A DNA stretch of 64,000 nt from Lachancea thermotolerans CBS 6340. Lineage: Eukaryota > Ascomycota > Saccharomycetes > Saccharomycetales > Saccharomycetaceae. The position numbers were made by a program, and so were the translations under genes. A model generated the notes under the pieces. It worked only from the letters and a program-made list of their open reading frames with translations. It was not told the origin of the DNA and did no database searches. This document shows, piece after piece, positions 57,931 to 64,000 of this stretch (positions are counted from its first letter, which is position 1; each line of letters starts with the position of its first letter). The DNA lies in the NCBI RefSeq assembly GCF_000142805.1, contig NC_013083.1, forward strand, positions 186,001 through 250,000, given 5' to 3'.

Positions 57931-58845
57931 TCACAGGATTGTATCCAAATTCTCTTTTCTCTGTTGCAAAAGCTGCTTATTCCTGTCTTCGACCTCATTG
58001 GCGAAGGTGTGCATCTCTCCCGAAACATATTCCTTGATAGTTGGAAGACCCACAAACTCACCACCGCCCAGAGATCCAAACAAAGCATCTCCGATATCCT
58101 TCTCGCTCCTCGACCTAGGTCTTGACGAACCAACACTTAATTTGGTCCGAAGAGCTTCGGAAGCCTCGTTTGCGAAAACCTCATCTATCTTTTTGATGAG
58201 TTGATCTTCGGTAACAATGAAGTGATCAGTGACATGGAACAATTTGAGAAGCTTTTCAAGCTTGCGTTCTTTTGCTTGAAACTGCTGTATATCTCTATTG
58301 TGCTTCCTTTTCATGTCCAGTATTTTCATTTCCTCTGGAGTACGCTGCCTCATTAGCGGGCCTTGCAGCGTATTCTCCATAGTAGGAATGGTCAGATCAC
58401 TGGAGCGGCTTTCATTTAAAGCCAGAAGTTCCTTTTGCCTTTCTTCAGCATGCGCAGCCTCCTTTTCTTGTAGCATTTTTTCTTGGTGCAAGAGCCTCTT
58501 TTCTTCATTTCTAAAGGATTCGGATAAGTATGATCTGCGTAGTTGTGCTTTGTGTAGCCTAGCCTCTTGCTGTACAGTTTTTGGAATTCTCGTATGTTGT
58601 GGTTCAGGCACTGTTTTTGAGATGAGCTCTTCAACATCAATGAATTTAACATCAGGTGAATCCCTATGTGAACCTTTGGGGTGCGCGATGTTCTTGGCGT
58701 ATCCAACACCATGTGGGCCCTTTGGCTTAGGAGCCTTAACTTTTTCAATAATGGATGTCTGCTTGATCGTGGGGTTTTTCAAGATCGAGCGGGCATTGGG
58801 GAGAAGACCACTTTGGAATCCGAACTTTGCCGCGCCTTTTCCCAT
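57931..58845 (-). CDS. PET123: Mitochondrial small-subunit ribosomal protein mS26 (Pet123)
   Basis: Pet123 is a fungal mitochondrial ribosomal small-subunit protein needed for mitochondrial translation. It begins MGKGAAKFGFQSGLLPNARS, matching the known N-terminus pattern of the family, and has a long charged helix at about residues 90-205 (RLHKAQLRRSYLSESF, HQEKMLQEKEAAHAEERQKE). Its 304 aa fit S. cerevisiae Pet123 (318 aa, YOR158W). The next gene on the same strand is TRS120, which lies in the YDR series, so interleaving continues here. Confidence 0.93.
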   Translation of the reverse strand: MGKGAAKFGFQSGLLPNARSILKNPTIKQTSIIEKVKAPKPKGPHGVGYAKNIAHPKGSHRDSPDVKFIDVEELISKTVPEPQHTRIPKTVQQEARLHKAQLRRSYLSESFRNEEKRLLHQEKMLQEKEAAHAEERQKELLALNESRSSDLTIPTMENTLQGPLMRQRTPEEMKILDMKRKHNRDIQQFQAKERKLEKLLKLFHVTDHFIVTEDQLIKKIDEVFANEASEALRTKLSVGSSRPRSRSEKDIGDALFGSLGGGEFVGLPTIKEYVSGEMHTFANEVEDRNKQLLQQRKENLDTIL

Positions 58846-58962
58846 CTTTAAGTAACCAGGTAAAGAGATAGGCGTGACGCGATTAGAGCTTCTAGCTTTA
58901 CGACCCGTCTATACAATGCTAAAGTTTGTCTACTGTAAAAAATTTGAATCTAAGTGATGATC

Positions 58963-61900
58963 TCATATTACACGGAAATAGACAGGAACATCGTTGAACA
59001 CTGACTCTAAGCAACAACCCACCTCGTAATCGCCCTTATCGATCGGAACTAATTCTATTTTAACCTCAGAGTCATATTTGGGAATAATACGCTTTGATAG
59101 CTGACCGTTGTAAAGGATGCTAGTATTCGATCTGGGCAAGAGTTTTCCAGTCCGGCGGTTGTAGATCAGAAACTCCAATTTTGCTGGCTTTGTCTCAGAA
59201 CAAGGGAACTTCTGGTTAAAGCCTATTTTTGCGCAAATGCTTAGAGTCTCACCCAGGCGAAGCTCAGATCTTTGAGTTGATATTTCAACGTTGAAAGGAC
59301 TATCTCTTTGAGTATAAAGGATGTCGACAGTCCGAGCATCAAATTTATCCAGGAACTGACGGAAGTCAAGGGACCCCGCTGTTTGGCTTGCATCTTGAAG
59401 CTTCCAGTCACATTTCAAACCCTTCAAGATAGCTTCACGACACCAGAATTTGCGCCGCATAATGGTGATTTCATCCTGGGCCATTCCACTACTTACAAAT
59501 TGTCGACCGCTTACAAGTTTTGGAATTTCTTTGTGATCCCAATCATGATCAAAAGAGTATTTTTTGATCGGTATCACAAACCTTTTTGTATTTGTAGAGG
59601 CCAAAATTTCCTCTTCGCTTGAATAGTCTTCGAAGTGGACTCGTAGCTTTGCCCCATCATACCATGAATTCCGAATATCCAGTAAGAGAAGGGCAGAACC
59701 TGTTTTTGCGGAATGATTACTTGTAGCTTTATCATTAATACGATCAGTTGAAATTAGGGCGCCGTCCTCTCCTCTAATATGCTCTATCAACGGTATAACT
59801 TCCAGGCCTGGTGCTTCTAAACTTCTCTTTAGGGTAACATCAAACGGAATGCGTAAAGTCTTGGTGAAAATGGAACGTGCTGTTCCATCCGGCTTATAAC
59901 CATACTCCAAAACAATTTCAAACTTTGAAAACTGGAATGATGCTTTGGTAACGTCAAGGTCTAAGCTCAACGTGACTGAGGTGTTAGGAGGAATTGTATC
60001 TGGGGCGTTGCGAATTTTGATACAGTTGTTCTGCATCCATTTCAATTGGTACTCGGCATCATACAAATCATCAGGTGACATGTTCTTCCAGTAATCACTC
60101 TTCAAGTTCATTTCAACGTTCGTAATATGCGTGAACTGTAGATAGTTGGCTGATCGGCAGAGCGATTGATTTCTCAGTACAATTTCGAAAGTTTTCTTTG
60201 TTCCGTCCAATATCATGCACGTATTTTCATTGAGAGTGCTCGACATAAACTCAATTTCAGGCTGCTCGGCTATTACTTGGAACTCAAAGCTTCCAAGCTT
60301 AGCTCTTGAGGTGGTGTGTTTTTCTGGATTTTTGAAATTCTCAGCCAGTACAATATTCAATGAGGTAGGTTTCAAGCTAAGGACGCCCACGTTAAGACGT
60401 TTGAGCAGATGGGTTTTTCCACCAGTCTCCTTAAGAAATGTCACTGGAAGGTGCAGAGACCGCATAGAATTGGCTTTCACTCTGAATGGAAGCTCACGTA
60501 TGGTACTGTCCTTCAAAAACTGAACAAGCTTTTCGTCGTCAGCATCAAATGACAAGTGGGAAATCTCGAGATTGAACTTGAAGGGGTTCTGGAATGTCAA
60601 GACCAGCTCAGCAGTTTCTCCAAGAAGAAATTTTTTTGCTGTTTCCGAGACGCGTTTCTGATCTGTCACGCTATTTATGGCATTTTGCTTGAATGGATTG
60701 AATACTTGAGAATGGCGCTGCTTCGTTTCTCCAGGCTCCTCGGCTCCGATTAGCTTCTCTTGTGGAACTTCTCGACGATTCTCCAGATGTATTATTTGAA
60801 GATTTCTTAAGAGAAATGGGTCCCAATAACCGAGTATATTGGTATCGCCTGCGGCAGGGAGAATGTTATTCTGGAGCAGACTATTCTGCTCGCTTTGGGT
60901 CAAAACATGAGAGTATCTTTGGAGCAGAATTAATGAATATTCGCAAACTTTCTGCTTGTCGTAAATTTTTGAGGCCATTGAAATGCACAAAAGCAGTATG
61001 TTCTTCTGTATCGTGACCCAAGAACAATCTGCAGCGTCTTCTATCAGGGTCTCTGGTTGACGATGTATGCCATAAGCACCAAGCAGTGATTTCAATGTCT
61101 CCTCTTCTGTCTCTTTCCAAAAGTTAAAAATGGCTTCTGACTCCAGCTGAGGTAGCAAGCTAACAAGGAGAATGCGTGAAACAAAACTTTGCTTCTTGTG
61201 AAACCCAATGTCTCGGTAAATACATGCGAGTGAAGTGTAAATTTTAATTTGAGACACCAAGTCCATTTCTTTTAGTTGCAGCTCAAAGAGCTTATTCGAA
61301 AATTGACAAATCTCCCATTTCGTGAAACAGTCAGCTGAAGAATCTTGGGTCCACAAAGGGTTGGAGTTCCGGGGAGTTTGTATGCCATCCGACTGGGATG
61401 GTATTTTGCTTGAGGTGCGAGGGTAGTGATAGGAAGTCATGTAGCTCAAGATGCGTAACACATGCTCGCAGTATACAACTTGAGGAGCGTATTCTGTATT
61501 ATGTGATAAGCTGACTTCGTAGTAGTGTAGGGTTTTCTCGCTAAGAGCCTTGATGAGAGGAGGCAATGCGACATTCTGGACATCCACAGTATGCACTTTT
61601 GAGGACATTGAGCTAACAGAATTCCTCGGGGACTGCATTGGAGCAGAAGACAGGCTGTTCCTTTGCGAGCTGGTAGCTTGAGGCAATTGCTCAAAATCTT
61701 TTATTTGGCATAGAAGTGAGACGATAGCGGGAATCTGGAAAGACACACGCAACTGGCTGAGCAATACCATAGAAATTATGAGGCCCTCCAAGGCACTTCC
61801 TAACCAAATGTAATCGTGGTATTTGTGCAGGGTGAAAGCGGCATCGGCAAAATTGTTCAGAGAGTCCACATACCTCCCAGCCAGAAGCTGAAAGTTGGCT

Positions 61901-62622
61901 AGAATTTTGCACTGTCGCGCTTTTGCCCTTTGTTGATCCGCCGAAGTCGCATTCAAACCAAGGGATTTGATTGAGCCGCTGCGCTTGAGACCGGAAGTGG
62001 AACTCGTATCCATTGAGGCAACTCTAGATACTGCGGACGCGGGCGCCGCGGCCGGCTGGCGCATCAGAGAAGTTTTGGTGACTGATGCACCACCTACAGC
62101 ACCAGGAGATCGCAGTGTAACATGTTTGTAGGATGAGTAATAGAGACTCAATGCCTCCAAGAAATTTCTCCCAATGTCGCATACCGTGGTCTCCACGTTA
62201 GAGCTAGTCGCGCAGTATACATTCTTGGACTCTGGGGCACTAACTCCAAAGTACACCAGGTTGTGAGATATCGAGTCAGGGTATCTTTTCTGCAGTGCCT
62301 CGAGTGAGCTTTGCGGATCTTGGTCCAGGGTGTTAACAAGGCCTACGACCACGAACGTCTTTCTGTAAGGCTCAAAGTCATGCAAGAAAAGCATCTGCTC
62401 CTCGTTAAGCATGTTGGTATGAAACCAAAACATAAGGCGGCCTTGAGGAAACCCTTGGGGATTGAAGGTTGCATCTTCAAGCGGCGTGATATCCACTAGT
62501 CGAGCTTCAAAGCGTTCTTGGTACAGCTGCACCTTCTTCAAAAAGCTCTTGCGCTCCCACTGCCCTATAGGAACCACTAGCGTTCGCACTGCAGCTGGCC
62601 CCAGCAGCGAGTACTCCTTCAT
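58963..62622 (-). CDS. TRS120: TRAPP II complex subunit Trs120
   Basis: Trs120 is a TRAPP II-specific subunit that helps activate Rab GTPases (Ypt31/32) at the late Golgi. The 1219-residue protein starts with the conserved EYSLLGPAAVRTLVVPIGQW and GRLMFWFHTNMLNEEQMLFLHDFEPYRKTFVVVGL segments. TPR-like helices follow, with Ser-rich linkers at about residues 185-230 and 325-350. The C-terminal half consists of Ig-like beta domains (for example ETAELVLTFQNPFKFNLEISHL). The S. cerevisiae protein is 1289 aa (YDR407C). It ends with VPVYFRVI, as a complete C-terminus would. Confidence 0.93.
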   Translation of the reverse strand: MKEYSLLGPAAVRTLVVPIGQWERKSFLKKVQLYQERFEARLVDITPLEDATFNPQGFPQGRLMFWFHTNMLNEEQMLFLHDFEPYRKTFVVVGLVNTLDQDPQSSLEALQKRYPDSISHNLVYFGVSAPESKNVYCATSSNVETTVCDIGRNFLEALSLYYSSYKHVTLRSPGAVGGASVTKTSLMRQPAAAPASAVSRVASMDTSSTSGLKRSGSIKSLGLNATSADQQRAKARQCKILANFQLLAGRYVDSLNNFADAAFTLHKYHDYIWLGSALEGLIISMVLLSQLRVSFQIPAIVSLLCQIKDFEQLPQATSSQRNSLSSAPMQSPRNSVSSMSSKVHTVDVQNVALPPLIKALSEKTLHYYEVSLSHNTEYAPQVVYCEHVLRILSYMTSYHYPRTSSKIPSQSDGIQTPRNSNPLWTQDSSADCFTKWEICQFSNKLFELQLKEMDLVSQIKIYTSLACIYRDIGFHKKQSFVSRILLVSLLPQLESEAIFNFWKETEEETLKSLLGAYGIHRQPETLIEDAADCSWVTIQKNILLLCISMASKIYDKQKVCEYSLILLQRYSHVLTQSEQNSLLQNNILPAAGDTNILGYWDPFLLRNLQIIHLENRREVPQEKLIGAEEPGETKQRHSQVFNPFKQNAINSVTDQKRVSETAKKFLLGETAELVLTFQNPFKFNLEISHLSFDADDEKLVQFLKDSTIRELPFRVKANSMRSLHLPVTFLKETGGKTHLLKRLNVGVLSLKPTSLNIVLAENFKNPEKHTTSRAKLGSFEFQVIAEQPEIEFMSSTLNENTCMILDGTKKTFEIVLRNQSLCRSANYLQFTHITNVEMNLKSDYWKNMSPDDLYDAEYQLKWMQNNCIKIRNAPDTIPPNTSVTLSLDLDVTKASFQFSKFEIVLEYGYKPDGTARSIFTKTLRIPFDVTLKRSLEAPGLEVIPLIEHIRGEDGALISTDRINDKATSNHSAKTGSALLLLDIRNSWYDGAKLRVHFEDYSSEEEILASTNTKRFVIPIKKYSFDHDWDHKEIPKLVSGRQFVSSGMAQDEITIMRRKFWCREAILKGLKCDWKLQDASQTAGSLDFRQFLDKFDARTVDILYTQRDSPFNVEISTQRSELRLGETLSICAKIGFNQKFPCSETKPAKLEFLIYNRRTGKLLPRSNTSILYNGQLSKRIIPKYDSEVKIELVPIDKGDYEVGCCLESVFNDVPVYFRVI

Positions 62623-62800
62623 CGCTTTACCAGTGCTCGTTTCGTTTCAGGGCTGCAATCAGAACGCAGTTTCCTAGAATATATGAATGTCGATCCAAAA
62701 CCATCACAAATTTCCTTCCAGTATGACGAACACAAATATAGGCTTGAAGCGGCCATAATGAAATCGCGGCTACCTTAGGACATGAGGGTTATGACATGAA

Positions 62801-63292
62801 TCACCAACAAGCAGCCATAGACTCGGTGATGTGCTGTTTTGACAGCGCAAGTGCTATGCTATAGAGCTGTTGATCTACATACTCCGTGGTTGGTGACTGT
62901 GATGTCCAGGGCAGGTGCCGCTCCATTGGAGACCATGAGGCTATGGTCTTACCAATTCGACCATCTTCTGGTGCACTACTTCTCGACCAGCATTTTACAG
63001 GCCGGCTTTTGACTTAAAGCGCATTACTAAACGATATTCTAGCGAGGCGCGGGGCAAAATGCAACGCTGCGGAAGATCATCCTGGAAATAGAACCCACAA
63101 GCGTCACCGCGCGTTACCTTTCTCAAAAGAAAAGGCTCCAAACTGTTCTTGTGTTAGCTTTTGTCCTCTCCAAGGTAAGCATATCGTTAGGTCCGCAATA
63201 TCTTCAACTTTTCGAGCCCCATTGATGAGACTACTGATATGTAGAACAGCGTTAGTGAAGTGGAGGTAATTGGGAGTATCTCGAGGACCCAT
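62801..63292 (-). pseudogene. Possible small gene or gene relic upstream of TRS120
   Basis: A 62-codon frame from an ATG at 63292 (MGPRDTPNYLHFTNAVLHIS...) lies 40 bp after a TATATATA box. It ends at 63104. An overlapping frame continues with FYFQDDLPQRCILPRASLEY, and a 70-codon stretch further on, in the same frame as the first, includes TTEYVDQQLYSIALALSKQH before a stop at 62801. The pieces look protein-like, but none can be named. A decayed gene, a gene with unusual splicing, or chance are all possible. Confidence 0.3.
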
Positions 63293-63567
63293 GGTGGCCG
63301 CTGGCCTCAGCTATGGCGACGATAGCGAAGCTATATATAAGTAACTTTATACGTATGTTCAAAGGTATTAACAGCGGTGCATCCCTGAGACACAGACACG
63401 TCCAACCCGCCCACGCACAATAATGTCATCTTGTATAGCATCTGAGCAGTTTCTGCGCGCTTTGCCCTTTCAGTGTCAGCGTTTGTTAGTAGTAGCGGTG
63501 AGTTTGCCTAAATCATTAGAAACGTAATTGTTGGCCTTAATTAGACATCTTCAAGAACTTGGACCTT

Positions 63568-63576
63568 TTTGCCACC
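63568..63576 (-). promoter_or_regulatory. PACE element (Rpn4 site) upstream of PUP1
   Basis: TTTGCCACC on the plus strand is GGTGGCAAA on the minus strand, an exact PACE element, 45 bp before the PUP1 ATG. PACE works in both orientations. Confidence 0.85.
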
Positions 63577-63620
63577 TTTAGAGAGTGAAGGTTAATCATC
63601 GGCACACAGACGCGTCTAAA

Positions 63621-64000
63621 ATGGCTGGTCTCTCGTTTGATAACTACCAAAGAAACCAATTTTTAGCGGAGCGGTCGAAGACCGTGCCCCAAGCCACCTC
63701 AACAGGTACCACAATTGTCGGCGTGAAGTACGACGGAGGTGTGTTGATCGCGGCCGACACCAGATCCACGCAAGGCCCAATTGTTGCCAACAAGAACTGT
63801 GCAAAACTCCACAGGATCTCTCCCAAAATCTGGTGTGCCGGTGCTGGTACCGCTGCAGACACGGAAGAAGTTACAAAGCTGATTGGGTCCAACCTGGAGC
63901 TGCATTCGATGTACGCTTCAAGGGAACCTAGAGTAGTGTCCGCGCTGCAAATGCTCAAGCAGCACCTTTTCAAGTACCAAGGCCACATCGGAGCGTATCT
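63621..64000 (+). CDS. PUP1: Proteasome 20S core subunit beta-2, 3' end cut by window edge
   Basis: Pup1 provides the trypsin-like peptidase site of the proteasome. The first 126 codons are in the window. The sequence starts MAGLSFDNYQRNQFLAERSK, a propeptide, and the mature protein begins at the Thr of STGTTIVGVKYDGGV, the catalytic N-terminal threonine made by self-cleavage between Gly and Thr (T29 here). The GVLIAADTRSTQG block holds the catalytic aspartate, and CAKLHRISPKIWCAGAGTAADTE the lysine region. It is almost identical to S. cerevisiae Pup1 (261 aa, YOR157C), so a little over half is outside the window. Confidence 0.97.
   Translation, partial: MAGLSFDNYQRNQFLAERSKTVPQATSTGTTIVGVKYDGGVLIAADTRSTQGPIVANKNCAKLHRISPKIWCAGAGTAADTEEVTKLIGSNLELHSMYASREPRVVSALQMLKQHLFKYQGHIGAY

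Larger units (their letters stand above)
62623..63620. other. Divergent spacer between TRS120 and PUP1
   Basis: The spacer holds a minus-strand set of short frames (62801-63292), a TATATATA box at 63332-63339, a PACE element, and a tRNA-like A-box (TGGTCGAATTGG, minus strand near 62955-62966) with no matching B-box or acceptor stem. A minus-strand TACTAAC at 63485-63491 is not accompanied by a plausible donor site. Confidence 0.5.

Noticed and set aside
62881-62980. Possible second tRNA gene
   Set aside because: The minus strand has a good A-box and an anticodon-like stem, but no B-box, no acceptor pairing and no T-run.
63485-63491. TACTAAC branch site on the minus strand
   Set aside because: No GTATGT-type donor within a reasonable distance upstream on that strand; the next gene there is PUP1 on the other strand.

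Overview
The window is nuclear DNA of a budding yeast of the Saccharomycetaceae that did not pass through the whole-genome duplication, most likely Lachancea or a close relative. Almost every gene has a clear one-to-one match in Saccharomyces cerevisiae. The central 50 kb interleaves two S. cerevisiae regions that are now on different chromosomes: the YOR142W-YOR161C series (LSC1, THI80, ELG1, PNO1, MDM32, SPP2, SMP3, MRPL23, RPB2, ATG40, ISN1, PNS1, MTR10, SME1, PET123, PUP1) and the YDR392W-YDR407C series (SPT3, SHE9, RPT3, SXM1, NCB2, UTP5, HPT1, URH1, DIT2, DIT1, RPB7, MRP20, TRS120). That zipper pattern is what an unduplicated ancestor should show. The genus is inferred from gene order and base composition; no marker gene was compared.

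Layout. 1-7.2 kb: PRE9 (cut by the left edge), URN1, an aldo-keto reductase and CAF130. 7.2-18.9 kb: LSC1, a tRNA-Gly(CCC), THI80, SPT3, ELG1, PNO1, MDM32, SPP2. 19-27.1 kb: SHE9, RPT3, SMP3, SXM1, NCB2. 27.1-28.9 kb: an unusually long GC-rich gene-free island with hairpins and CACGTG sites. 28.9-37.5 kb: UTP5, HPT1, an MCH2-type transporter and URH1, with long spacers. 37.5-41.5 kb: the divergent dityrosine spore-wall pair DIT2/DIT1. 41.7-50.2 kb: RPB7, MRPL23, RPB2, MRP20, ATG40 (with an intron) and ISN1. 51.1-62.6 kb: PNS1, MTR10, a decayed gene, SME1, PET123, TRS120. The right edge cuts PUP1.

Functional groups. Three proteasome genes (PRE9, RPT3, PUP1) each carry an Rpn4-type PACE element. 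Two genes encode subunits of RNA polymerase II (RPB2, RPB7), three more act in transcription control (SPT3, NCB2, CAF130), three encode mitochondrial ribosomal proteins (MRPL23, MRP20, PET123), and two handle purine salvage or turnover (HPT1, ISN1). Most genes are single-exon and closely packed. The main exceptions worth attention are the two-exon ATG40, a transcription-factor-like pseudogene near 56.1-57.0 kb, several strong inverted repeats that could be structured RNAs, and dense E-box clusters in three long spacers. No complete transposon, CRISPR array, centromere or convincing LTR was seen.
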